A stretch of DNA of 64,000 nucleotides, taken from NCBI GenBank assembly GCA_964367935.1, contig CAYIYZ010000008.1, positions 37,558 through 101,557 of the forward strand. Direction: 5' to 3'. The notes beneath the pieces are model-generated. The model was given only the letters and a program-made list of their open reading frames with translations. It had not been told where the DNA came from and made no database searches. The translations under genes and the position numbers were made by a program. This stretch comes from Scatomorpha sp964367935. GTDB lineage: Bacteria; Bacillota; Clostridia; Oscillospirales; Oscillospiraceae. Positions 54,410 through 62,884 of the stretch are shown piece after piece (position 1 is the first letter of the stretch; the number at the start of each line of letters is the position of its first letter).

Positions 54410-55558
54410 ATGACGGAGCGCTTGTACGATAGAGAGGGTAAGCTTTTTGAGTTCGAGGCTGAAGTTTTGAGCGTTGAACCCTGTGAATTAGGTTATAAGG
54501 TTGTGCTCGACCGCACTGCGTTTTTTCCCGGCGGTGGTGGACAGGCTGCGGACACGGGACACATAGATGGTATTGATGTGTCCCATGTGGCGGAAGAAGG
54601 AAACGATATAGTGCACGTGTTGGAATATGCGCCGACACATAAACGAGTACAGTGCAAGATAGACGGAAAACGTCGATATAAATTCATGCAGATGCACACA
54701 GGCGAGCATATATTTTCGGGCACAGTGTATAAGCTGTTCGGCATTAGAAATGTTGGTTTTCATATGTCAGATGAGGATATGACCTTGGACTTCTCTGAGG
54801 AGCTGAGTGCAGAGCAGATAGATATGGCGGAACAAAGTGCAAATGATACTGTAATGGCGAATGAGAGTGTGAAGTCCGAGTACTATGAGGGTGAGCGTTT
54901 GGCGGCACTGTCATATAGGAGCAAGAAGGAGATAGAGGGAGCGGTGCGTATAGTACAGACGGGCACAGCGGATGTGTGTGCTTGCTGTGCACCGAATGTC
55001 GAATATACGGGTGAAGTGGGCATGATAAAGGTGCTCAGCGCACAGCGTCACAGGGGCGGAGTGCGACTTGTTTTGGTGAGTGGTCGTGCGGCTTTGGATG
55101 ACTACAGGGAAAAGTGCGAGAACTTACGTGAAATATCGCAGGCACTTTCGGCGAAGCCCAATGAAGCGGCGACTGCGTTTAGACGCTATATGCAGACAGT
55201 TGAGCGGGAACGAAGGAGTTACCATAAGATAAAACAGGAACTTCTTATGCTCAAATGTGCGAGTCTAACGCAAGTTGAGGGCAGTCGCACGCTATTCGAG
55301 AGCGAGCAAAGTATAGATGATCTTCGAGCCTATGTAAATGCGGCGATGCCGATGACGAGCTGTGTGGTGGCTGCGTTCACGGGCGAGGAGGGTGATTATA
55401 CCTATGTAATAGGCAGTGAGGGCGTAGATCTCAAAAAGCGAGCGGTGGAGATAAATACAGCTATAGACGGCAGGGGCGGCGGCACTGCGAGGATGATAAG
55501 CGGCCGAGCGAAGGCAAATAGAGCCGATATAGAGATTTTTTTCAACAATATGAAATAA
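54410..55558 (+). CDS. AlaX-like alanyl-tRNA editing protein with DHHA1 domain
   Basis: A 382-residue stand-alone relative of the alanyl-tRNA synthetase editing region, which removes serine or glycine from tRNA-Ala. The N-terminal part has TAFFPGGGGQAADTG and the zinc motif HTGEH (H96, H100). The second zinc motif reads CCAPNV, where relatives have CCAPHV or CGGTHV, so the last ligand His is Asn (residue 196). A coiled-coil linker and a C-terminal DHHA1 domain (AAIDGRGGGTARMISGRA) follow, with an intact glycine-rich loop. GGAGGTGA precedes the ATG. The His-to-Asn change may alter zinc binding and editing. Confidence 0.85.
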   Translation: MTERLYDREGKLFEFEAEVLSVEPCELGYKVVLDRTAFFPGGGGQAADTGHIDGIDVSHVAEEGNDIVHVLEYAPTHKRVQCKIDGKRRYKFMQMHTGEHIFSGTVYKLFGIRNVGFHMSDEDMTLDFSEELSAEQIDMAEQSANDTVMANESVKSEYYEGERLAALSYRSKKEIEGAVRIVQTGTADVCACCAPNVEYTGEVGMIKVLSAQRHRGGVRLVLVSGRAALDDYREKCENLREISQALSAKPNEAATAFRRYMQTVERERRSYHKIKQELLMLKCASLTQVEGSRTLFESEQSIDDLRAYVNAAMPMTSCVVAAFTGEEGDYTYVIGSEGVDLKKRAVEINTAIDGRGGGTARMISGRAKANRADIEIFFNNMK

Positions 55559-55607
55559 ATATCGCTCATATGGAATAAAACGAGGACAAGTTAAATATAA
55601 TTTCCGT

Positions 55608-56519
55608 ATGAGAACAAAAAAATACTATGAAAACAAAATATTGATAGCTGCAGCAATGTTTTTGCTACTGACGATGCTCAAGGTCTTACTACCGGAGCAG
55701 ACACATGAATTTCGTGAGTTGGTGAGCGCGACTGTGACGTCGGATACTCATTACATGGAAAGTTTGCGTGACTTAGGAGAGGAGATAAGTGAGGCGGGAT
55801 TTTTGGAGACGGTGTTCGGCTTTGGGGAGAGTGTGGAGGAAATGGCAGAGGAAACTGTGGAGGCAGTTAATTTCGAGCCAAAGACCTTGGACGATCTAAG
55901 GGCAGAGCATATGCGACTTTTACCGAAGCAGAGTGCGTGGTCGAATGTGAATGTAGAGGATAAGGTAACAGAGCAGGAGATAGTGACGCCAGAGCCGAGT
56001 GCAGAGCCTACAGAACAGGAAGCAATTAGTCTACCTGAGCCACCGGAGTCGGTGACAGCTTTTTTGGAGGCGCAGTCAGCGTTTTCAAACTATGCTGTAC
56101 CGGTAAATGTAAGCTACGACTACCCGACCTTACCTTTTGAGTATACGCCGCCTGTAGATGGCGAATTAACCTCAAGTTTCGGGTACAGGGAGCATCCGGT
56201 TGACGGTGGAATAAAGTTTCATTATGGTACAGACTATGCAGTGTGGTCGGGCGTGGAGGTAAGTAGCATGGCCGAAGGCACGGTCAGCTTCGTGGGCGAT
56301 GATCCCGAGGGCTACGGCAATTATGTTGTGGTGTCGCATGCAGATGGCTGGGAGACTTTGTATGCGCATTGCAGTGAAGTGTGGGTAGAGAGCGGAGAAG
56401 CTGTGGCAATGGGTGAGAGTATAGGATTATCGGGTGCGACAGGCAATGTGACGGGCCCGCATTTGCATATGGAGCTACGGTGCAACGGCCTGTACTATAA
56501 TCCGGAGTTTTACCTGTGA
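55608..56519 (+). CDS. M23 (LytM) peptidase-domain protein, SpoIVFA-like
   Basis: A 303-residue protein with one N-terminal membrane helix (ILIAAAMFLLLTMLKVLL), a linker rich in Glu and Pro, and a C-terminal LytM domain. Zinc ligands are intact: H205/D209 in FHYGTDYA, the YAHCSE motif and H285/H287 in GPHLHME. It precedes a SpoIVFB-like M50 protease with a four-base overlap, the place of SpoIVFA. SpoIVFA of Bacillus has a degenerate domain, so this could still cut peptidoglycan or be closer to SpoIIQ. No ribosome binding site is obvious. Confidence 0.75.
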   Translation: MRTKKYYENKILIAAAMFLLLTMLKVLLPEQTHEFRELVSATVTSDTHYMESLRDLGEEISEAGFLETVFGFGESVEEMAEETVEAVNFEPKTLDDLRAEHMRLLPKQSAWSNVNVEDKVTEQEIVTPEPSAEPTEQEAISLPEPPESVTAFLEAQSAFSNYAVPVNVSYDYPTLPFEYTPPVDGELTSSFGYREHPVDGGIKFHYGTDYAVWSGVEVSSMAEGTVSFVGDDPEGYGNYVVVSHADGWETLYAHCSEVWVESGEAVAMGESIGLSGATGNVTGPHLHMELRCNGLYYNPEFYL

Positions 56520-57070
56520 TGGGTGGTATGAGCATAAAAGTAGGCGTGGGAGCGCTCTTGCTCATAAGCACGCTATGGCTACTGACTGACTCTTTGTCTG
56601 TGTTGGCTTTACTAAGCGCTCTGTTGGCACATGAATTAGGACATATACTTGCCTTGTCGCTTTGCGGCAGTAGGGTAAAGTCGGTGAAAGCGGATGCGAG
56701 GGGCTTACGCATGGACTACAAAGGTCTACTTCGCCCCTCGTCAGAGGTATTTTGTGTGGTAGCCGGCCCTGTTGCCGGCGTTTTATATACACTTGTCTGT
56801 GCAAGCTTAGGCGAGTTTTTCGATCACGATTTCTTTTACCTGAGTGCAGGTATATCCTTGGCCTTGACTGTATTTAATTTGCTACCGGTATTACCCTTGG
56901 ACGGCGGACGCTTGGTGTCGGTGCTTTGTGGTGAGGCAGCAGCGGCCATACTGGGACTCTCCGTGGCGACAGTCCTATGCGCTGTGGGACTACTACTTCT
57001 ATACAAAGGCGATGGTGCCGGCGTGTTTATAGCTTCTGTGTGGCTTCTGCTTAGTCAAAAGGATATATAG
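56516..57070 (+). CDS. M50 site-2 protease, SpoIVFB-like
   Basis: A 184-residue intramembrane metalloprotease. HELGH (residues 39-43) gives two zinc ligands and the catalytic Glu; LPVLPLDGGRL near residue 125 supplies the third ligand Asp. In sporulating bacteria the homologue SpoIVFB cleaves pro-sigma-K. It is shorter than Bacillus SpoIVFB (about 290 residues) and lacks the C-terminal CBS domain. GTG 56516 overlaps the stop of the M23 gene. Another site-2 protease role is possible. Confidence 0.8.
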   Translation: MMGGMSIKVGVGALLLISTLWLLTDSLSVLALLSALLAHELGHILALSLCGSRVKSVKADARGLRMDYKGLLRPSSEVFCVVAGPVAGVLYTLVCASLGEFFDHDFFYLSAGISLALTVFNLLPVLPLDGGRLVSVLCGEAAAAILGLSVATVLCAVGLLLLYKGDGAGVFIASVWLLLSQKDI

Positions 57071-57083
57071 TCTGTATTATGCC

Positions 57084-57112
57084 TTGTAATAATGTGGATT
57101 ATTTGGTATAAT
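57084..57112 (+). promoter_or_regulatory. ferritin promoter
   Basis: TTGTAA (57084-57089), 17 bases, TATAAT (57107-57112). GGGAGG lies before the ATG. Confidence 0.7.
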
Positions 57113-57147
57113 AAGTTGAAACTAACAATAGGGAGGTTAAGAGCACT

Positions 57148-57660
57148 ATGGATAAGAGATTATTCGAAGCGGTAGAAAAGCAAATCAATTCGGAACTGTA
57201 TAATTCCTACCTGTACCTATCAATGGCATTGTGGGCAGAGGCGGAGGAATGGTCGGGCTTTGCAAACTGGATGCGTGTACAAGCACAGGAGGAGTTGGGA
57301 CATGGCACAGTCCTCATTGACCAGCTGCATGAGCGTGGCATGGCACCGAAGCTATTGGCTATAGACAAGCCACCTACGTCATGGAACAGCCTGCTGGAGA
57401 TGGCAGAGGCTACATTAGAGGCGGAATTGGGCACTACAGCTGCTATAAACAATATAGCTGATATAGCGCTCGAGGTTAAGGACCATGCCTTTTATGAGTT
57501 TATTATGATGTATGTCAAAGAACAGGTCGAGGAAGAGGACAGTGCAAACAAGATGATTACGAAGCTAAAGAGAATAGGCGACAGTATGGGACTGTTGTAT
57601 CAGCTTGATGCGGAGTATGCGACGAGAGTGTTTGTACCGCCTTTCACAGAAGGCGCATAA
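57148..57660 (+). CDS. ftnA: non-haem ferritin
   Basis: A 170-residue iron-storage protein of the 24-subunit ferritin family. Ferroxidase ligands are visible in NSELYNSYLYL (Glu17), QEELGHGTVL (Glu and His near 50-53) and YVKEQVEEE (Gln and Glu near 127-130). It takes up Fe(II), oxidises it with peroxide or oxygen and stores it. It has its own promoter and a terminator matching that of rubrerythrin. The short C-terminal VPPFTEGA tail follows the family. Confidence 0.96.
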   Translation: MDKRLFEAVEKQINSELYNSYLYLSMALWAEAEEWSGFANWMRVQAQEELGHGTVLIDQLHERGMAPKLLAIDKPPTSWNSLLEMAEATLEAELGTTAAINNIADIALEVKDHAFYEFIMMYVKEQVEEEDSANKMITKLKRIGDSMGLLYQLDAEYATRVFVPPFTEGA

Positions 57661-57666
57661 AATAAT

Positions 57667-57706
57667 AAAAAGCCTTGAAAAGCGTTAGCTTTTCAAGGCT
57701 TTTTTT
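57667..57706 (+). terminator. bidirectional terminator between ferritin and serA
   Basis: AAAAAGCCTTGAAAAGC, GTTA, GCTTTTCAAGGCTTTTTTT: a perfect stem with U-runs on both strands. It ends ftnA and, from the other side, serA. Confidence 0.9.
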
Positions 57707-57718
57707 ATTGATTTCAGC

Positions 57719-58882
57719 TTATAGCACTCTTACTCTGAGCACGGATTCATGTGATTGGATACGCTCCGATATCTCAGGGGAGAGTTCACAGTTTAGATCC
57801 ATAATGGTATAAGCTAAACCATCACGTGACTTGTTTATCATGTGCTCTACGTTTATATTCTGAGCACCGATGAAATCGAGCATACGTGTCAGCATCTTAG
57901 GCTCGTTTTTGTGCAACACGCAAAGACGAGTGACACCCAAACGCTCCAAACTCGCATCGGGGAGGTTCACAGAGTTTTTTATGTTGCCGTTTTTGAGGTA
58001 ATCGTAAATCTCCTGCGCCGCCATTATGGCACATTTCTCCTCACTCTCGGGCGTGCAAGCACCGAGGTGGGGCATGGCTATGACATTCTTCTTGCCTATA
58101 AGCTTCTTGTTGGGGAAGTCAGTCACGTATTTTCCAATCTGACCGCTCTCTAAGGCCTCTACTATGGCATCATCGTCTATGACCTCGGCACGAGATTCGT
58201 TAATAATACGCACACCGGGCTTCATGCTGCTAAACGCCTCGGCATTTAACATGTGGTGCGTGACATCGTTGTAGGGCACGTTTATGCTGATATAATCGCT
58301 CTTTCTAAATATCTCTTTAATGTCGGCGCAGTAGCGCACCTCACGAGAGAGCATCCAAGCCGACTGCAAGGACATGTAGGGGTCATAGCCGTAGACTATC
58401 ATTCCCAAGTCGTTTGCGGTATTTGCAACGAGAGTACCTATGGCGCCGAGTCCAATGACACCTATGACCTTACCGCAGAGCTCGGGACCTGCAAAGGCAG
58501 ACTTGCCCTTCTCGACGAGTGCCGGTATCTTGTCACCCTCGTCACTCAAGGTCTTGACCCAGTCTATGCTGGCGAGCACATCACGAGAGGACATAACCAT
58601 GCTGCAAATGACAAGTTCCTTAACAGCCTCAGCATTAGCACCGGGGGCATTGAATACTGCTATGCCCTCAGAAGCGCAACGCTCCAAGGGAATGTTGTTA
58701 GTGCCACTGCCGGCACGGCCTATGCATAATAAGCTTTCATCGAATTTTGTGTTGTGCAAATCGGCTGAGCGTATGAGCAGAGCGTGGGCCTCTTTTATAT
58801 CGGCACCGACTTCACAGTTCTCACGGCGTAGTACCTCAACTCCGTCCTCGGCTATGTGGTTCATAGTTTTTATCTTAAACAT
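57719..58882 (-). CDS. serA: D-3-phosphoglycerate dehydrogenase
   Basis: A 387-residue NAD-dependent enzyme for the first step of serine synthesis. The Rossmann motif is GLGAIGTLVA, and MPHLGACTPESEEKCA holds the catalytic His. The usual acidic DVFxxEP segment is replaced by VTDFPNKKLIG, which is typical of the short clostridial PGDH subgroup. The last 70 residues form an ACT domain for serine feedback. It overlaps serC upstream by eight bases. Confidence 0.92.
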   Translation of the reverse strand: MFKIKTMNHIAEDGVEVLRRENCEVGADIKEAHALLIRSADLHNTKFDESLLCIGRAGSGTNNIPLERCASEGIAVFNAPGANAEAVKELVICSMVMSSRDVLASIDWVKTLSDEGDKIPALVEKGKSAFAGPELCGKVIGVIGLGAIGTLVANTANDLGMIVYGYDPYMSLQSAWMLSREVRYCADIKEIFRKSDYISINVPYNDVTHHMLNAEAFSSMKPGVRIINESRAEVIDDDAIVEALESGQIGKYVTDFPNKKLIGKKNVIAMPHLGACTPESEEKCAIMAAQEIYDYLKNGNIKNSVNLPDASLERLGVTRLCVLHKNEPKMLTRMLDFIGAQNINVEHMINKSRDGLAYTIMDLNCELSPEISERIQSHESVLRVRVL

Positions 58883-59960
58883 GTTTTTCTACCTCAAATC
58901 CTTTAATATAGTCAGCTAAGTGAGAAGCGCCCTCTAAGGGCATGGCGTTATACATGGAAGCACGCATACCGCCGGTTGACCTATGGCCTTTAAGATTCAG
59001 CATACCACGCTCTACGGCACCTTTGATAAAGCGTGCGTCCTCATCGGGGTTGCCTGTGGTAAAGCATAGGTTCATTTCAGAGCGAGAAGCAGGCTCAGCA
59101 GGTACTATAAAACCACCGTTTTCCTCAAGTGCCTTGTATACGATATCGGCACGTAGTGTCTTACGTCTTGCCATCTCCGTAACACCGCCCTCGGCCTCCG
59201 CCCATTCAAGCACCAGACCTAGCACGTATATGCTATAACATGGGGGAGTGTTGGGCATGGAATCCTTGTCGGACATCTTCTTATAGTTTAACATATCGGG
59301 CGTGATACCCATCTGCCTACCTAAAATGCTCTTATCTACTATTACGACCGTCACTCCGGCAGGTCCCATATTCTTCTGTGCTCCGGCGTAAATGAGTCCG
59401 TACTTTGAAATATCTATGGGCTTAGACATTATCTCCGATGACATGTCACAGATCAAAATAGAAGACGTTTCGGGCACATAGTCCCAAGCGGTACCGTATA
59501 TGGTGTTATTTGAACAGTAATGAAAGTAAGAAGCACCCTCTGTGAATTTAAGCTCATGCTGTCTAGGTATGCGTCTGTAGCTCTCAGCACTCATGTCCGC
59601 TGACGTGTTGACCTTACCGTAACGTGCCGCTTCCTTTGCCGCCAAAGTTGAGAAATGCCCTGTTAATGCGTAGTCTGCAAGTGCATTGTCACCCATAAGG
59701 TTGAGAGCGACAGCGGAAAACTGCGTACTCGCTCCGCCTTGCATGAAAAGGACCTCATGCGTGTCGGGTACAGAGAGCACCCTACGCAGTCGAGATTTTG
59801 TGTCCTCAAATATGTCGAGATAAGCAGATGATCTGTGGCTCATCTCCATAACTGACATGCCCGTACCTCTATAGTCCTGTAGCTCTGAAGCCGCGCGCTC
59901 CAAAACGCTGACCGGCATTATTCCCGGGCCTGCCGAAAAATTATACGGCCGTTTTTCCAC
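58875..59960 (-). CDS. serC: phosphoserine aminotransferase
   Basis: A 361-residue PLP enzyme for the second step of serine synthesis. NFSAGPG lies at the start and the PLP lysine is in YAGAQKNMGPAG. GRQMGITPDMLNYKKM and KGHRSTGGMRASMYNA are family signatures. GTG 59960 is chosen because it opens the usual KRPYNFSAGP start and has GGGGG upstream; a GTG at 59978 is also possible. It precedes serA with overlap, forming a serC-serA operon. Confidence 0.95.
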   Translation of the reverse strand: MEKRPYNFSAGPGIMPVSVLERAASELQDYRGTGMSVMEMSHRSSAYLDIFEDTKSRLRRVLSVPDTHEVLFMQGGASTQFSAVALNLMGDNALADYALTGHFSTLAAKEAARYGKVNTSADMSAESYRRIPRQHELKFTEGASYFHYCSNNTIYGTAWDYVPETSSILICDMSSEIMSKPIDISKYGLIYAGAQKNMGPAGVTVVIVDKSILGRQMGITPDMLNYKKMSDKDSMPNTPPCYSIYVLGLVLEWAEAEGGVTEMARRKTLRADIVYKALEENGGFIVPAEPASRSEMNLCFTTGNPDEDARFIKGAVERGMLNLKGHRSTGGMRASMYNAMPLEGASHLADYIKGFEVEKHV

Positions 59961-59999
59961 TGCTATACCCCCGTTCACTTGTTAAAATTTACACTATTA

Positions 60000-60029
60000 A
60001 TTATATGCCCATATAAGGGCACAAGTCAA
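60000..60029 (-). promoter_or_regulatory. serC-serA promoter
   Basis: On the minus strand TTGACT (60029-60024), 18 bases, TATAAT (60005-60000). The -35 lies over the stop codon of mtaB. Confidence 0.7.
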
Positions 60030-61312
60030 ACTGTAACTCCAACAAGCATTTCACCCGAAATATCGATTATTTTTACACTTTTCACAACACCTTTTTTGTG
60101 TGCGCCACACACGGACACTTGTGCGTAATTTTCGGCGTGACCCACGGACATGCCCTCGGTCTCGTTCTCAAAGAGTACAGAGAGAGTGCGGCCTATACAT
60201 GACTGCAAGTAAGCAGTTTTACATAAGTCGGCAGCTTTCGTAAGTTCAGAGGCACGCTGCGATTTCTCCGCTTTCGTCAGTTGGTTTGGCATAGTAGCGG
60301 CAGGAGTGCCCTTGCGTTTGGAGTAGGGGAATACGTGCACGGAGTAAAAGGCCATGCACTCAACGAAACGCAAACTTTCCTCATGCTCCGTCTCAGTTTC
60401 CCCGGGAAAACCGACGATGACATCGGCGCTCAGAGCGCAGTCGGGGAAGTGACGGCGCAGATTGTTAGCGCACTGACTGAACACGGCGGTGTCATAGTGC
60501 CTGTTCATGCGTTTTAGTACGCTGTCTGAGCCTGACTGTAAGGAGAGATGGAAATGCCCGCAAATGTTATTATACTGAGCCAAACGCCGACAAAACTCAT
60601 CGGACGCAACTGTTGGCTCTAAGGAGCCTAAACGCAGTCGCACAGATGGGACGGCTTCGGCAATGGCACATATGGTGTCAATGAGTGCGGTGCCATCTTT
60701 TAAGTCCTTGCCGTAGGACGAGAGCTCTATGCCCGTCAAAACTATCTCCTTATAGCCTCGCTCCGCCAAAGATACAGCCTCTGCGACACATTCGCTAAGT
60801 GGCAATGAGCGTACACCGCCACGTGCATATGGGATGATGCAGTAGGTGCAAAAATTTGCGCAACCGTCCTCTATTTTAAGATAGGCTCGCGTGTGCTCGG
60901 AAAATGCGCCCGAGGGTAGCCTTTCAAATTGACGACGCTCAAAGGGTTTATCTATGTTAAGTATACTCTCACGACTACTGAGCGCACGTTCTATATCGTC
61001 TATGAGCTTTAGTCTGTCGGTACTACCCGATACAATGTCAGCACCCAAATCGAGTGCCTCGGTGCTCTCGACCTGCGACCAACAGCCGCAGATGACGGAC
61101 AGAGCCTCGGGATGCCGCTGTTTAAGTGCGCGCAGAGCTTGACGTGATTTTCTGCCACTCTCCGCCGTAACGGCACAGCTGTTAACTATGACAACATCGG
61201 CACTCTCGCCCTTAGCTGCAGCCTTGTGACCTCGGTCACGTAAAATGCTGTCTATAGCTTGTGTCTCATACTGGTTGACCTTACAGCCTAAAGTGTTTAT
61301 AATGTACCTCAT
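60026..61312 (-). CDS. mtaB: tRNA t6A37 methylthiotransferase MtaB
   Basis: A 428-residue radical SAM enzyme that makes ms2t6A at tRNA position 37. The N-terminal MTTase domain has GCKVNQYE (the mark of the MtaB branch), NSCAV and GCW cysteines. The radical SAM cluster is CANFCTYC near residue 150. A short TRAM domain ends the protein. ATG 61312 lies after GGGGGT. It is divergent from the cysteine desulfurase with 42 bases between. Confidence 0.94.
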   Translation of the reverse strand: MRYIINTLGCKVNQYETQAIDSILRDRGHKAAAKGESADVVIVNSCAVTAESGRKSRQALRALKQRHPEALSVICGCWSQVESTEALDLGADIVSGSTDRLKLIDDIERALSSRESILNIDKPFERRQFERLPSGAFSEHTRAYLKIEDGCANFCTYCIIPYARGGVRSLPLSECVAEAVSLAERGYKEIVLTGIELSSYGKDLKDGTALIDTICAIAEAVPSVRLRLGSLEPTVASDEFCRRLAQYNNICGHFHLSLQSGSDSVLKRMNRHYDTAVFSQCANNLRRHFPDCALSADVIVGFPGETETEHEESLRFVECMAFYSVHVFPYSKRKGTPAATMPNQLTKAEKSQRASELTKAADLCKTAYLQSCIGRTLSVLFENETEGMSVGHAENYAQVSVCGAHKKGVVKSVKIIDISGEMLVGVTV

Positions 61313-61354
61313 GAATTACCCCCGAAAATGTAGATGTGAAAAGAGAGATGTTAA

Positions 61355-62485
61355 ATGGAAATATATTTAGATAATGCGGCTACCACCGCTGTGTGTAAAG
61401 AGTCAGCGGACGCTGCCTATCATGCAATTACCGTGGAATACGGCAACCCTTCGTCAACACATACGGTAGGAAGACGCGCTAAAAAGCTGATGGATGCCTC
61501 AAGAAAAGAGATAGCGGATGCTCTGTACTGTAAGAGTACGGAACTCGTGTTCACAGCAAGTGGTTCGGAATCTGATAATATGGCAGTGCTGGGCGCTGCA
61601 AGACTCAACAAAAGAGTGGGCAAACATATAATAAGTTCTGAAACGGAGCATTCCGCAGTACTGCGCCCTTTAGAGATTTTGGAGTCGGAAGGCTTCGAGG
61701 TCACAAGACTCAAACCCGATGCACAGGGAGAAATATCGATAGACGATGTGCGACAAGCTCTGCGCCCCGATACAGCACTTGTCACGCTCATGTACGTCAA
61801 TAATGAGACGGGCGCTGTCACGGACATAGGCGCAATCTCTAAAATTATAAAAAAGCAAAATAAATCAACGCTTTTACATACAGATGCGGTGCAGGCGTTT
61901 ATGAAAATACCCTTCACTGCAAAAAGTATGGGCGCGGATTTAATAAGCGTGTCGGGACATAAAATCCACGCACCTAAGGGCATAGGCGCACTGTATGTGC
62001 GTGAGGGTCTGCGACTTCCGCCTATTATTGTGGGCGGAGCACAGGAAGGTGAGAGGCGTGCCGGCACTGAGGCCGTGCCGCTCATCTCTGCATTTGCCGC
62101 CGCAGTGCGTGCCGCAAATGCAGATGGCAAGGTATTTGAGAAGCTCACGAGCTTGCGAGCATATGCTGTAGCGAGGCTGAGTGAGACTCTGCCCGAGCTT
62201 GTGTTCATATCAGACGGTGCAGCGCATATCCTGCCGATTTCCATGCCCGGTTATCCTGCCGAGGTGCTAATGAATGTGTTAGAATCGAGATCTGTGTACG
62301 TCTCACGCAGTTCAGCCTGTAAAAAAGGCAAGCGCAGTCACGTACTGAGTGCCATGAATTTACGAAATGAGCTAATTGACAGTGCACTGCGCATTGGTTT
62401 TTCACGCTTCAATACGGAGGCGGACATAGATGCACTGTGCGAGGCATTGCTATATGCTACCGCCACGCTTAAAAGCAGAAATTAA
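61355..62485 (+). CDS. cysteine desulfurase (NifS/IscS type)
   Basis: A 376-residue PLP enzyme that takes sulfur from cysteine for Fe-S clusters and tRNA thiolation. NAATT at the start, HTDAVQAF, the PLP lysine K203 in SGHKIHAPKG and the active cysteine C322 in SSACKKGKRSHVL are all present. AGAGAG precedes the ATG. Clostridial homologues are often followed by thiI; here the next 1.5 kb holds no gene. A link with the neighbouring sulfur-transfer enzyme MtaB is likely. Confidence 0.93.
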   Translation: MEIYLDNAATTAVCKESADAAYHAITVEYGNPSSTHTVGRRAKKLMDASRKEIADALYCKSTELVFTASGSESDNMAVLGAARLNKRVGKHIISSETEHSAVLRPLEILESEGFEVTRLKPDAQGEISIDDVRQALRPDTALVTLMYVNNETGAVTDIGAISKIIKKQNKSTLLHTDAVQAFMKIPFTAKSMGADLISVSGHKIHAPKGIGALYVREGLRLPPIIVGGAQEGERRAGTEAVPLISAFAAAVRAANADGKVFEKLTSLRAYAVARLSETLPELVFISDGAAHILPISMPGYPAEVLMNVLESRSVYVSRSSACKKGKRSHVLSAMNLRNELIDSALRIGFSRFNTEADIDALCEALLYATATLKSRN

Positions 62486-62821
62486 GGGTGAAAAGCAGTA
62501 CATTTATGAGCAGCGGCACTCAAAATCACCACAGTTAATTGTAATACTCGCTTTAGGCTTCGTCAACATCAAAAAGCGGAGATAATGCGCAAAAGAAGAT
62601 TATGTAAACCGAAAAAGCGAGAATTATGAATATTTAATGAAGGAGATAGGGGTAAAGGCTGTTGGAAACCCTGTTGGAAATGTGCAAAACCCTTGATTTT
62701 ACACAGTTTTAATTTTTTGGTAACTTTCGAATATTCACTATGCAACTGAATGTGGAGGAGTTATTGTAACCTAATAAATTATTTTCCTAAAGCTAAAAGA
62801 ATAAAGTTTTTGGAAGAAAAA
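62486..62821. other. 336-base gap with no recognised gene
   Basis: A/T-rich sequence without an ORF of note. A short frame near 62639 (MKEIGVKAVGNPVGNVQNP) might be a relic of a longer gene, but nothing supports a function. GTTGGAAACCCT and GTTGGAAATGTG form a short imperfect direct repeat. No promoter or terminator is clear. Confidence 0.4.
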
Positions 62822-62884
62822 TTTCGGGACACTTCCACATCGTCCCGAAACAAAAACACAAGCCACAACGAAAGTTGTGGCTTG
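62822..62884 (-). terminator. tandem terminator-like hairpins at the 3' end of the non-coding region
   Basis: On the minus strand CAAGCCACAAC, TTTC, GTTGTGGCTTG (62884-62859) form a perfect 11-bp stem followed by TGTTTTTGTTTCG. A second stem, TTTCGGGAC with GTCCCGAAA (62822-62830 and 62842-62850), follows. The U-run orientation says the incoming transcript is on the minus strand. Confidence 0.7.

Noticed and set aside
62639..62700. Relic of a recombinase C-terminus
   Set aside because: The 19-residue frame is too short to support this, and no att site or tRNA was found nearby.
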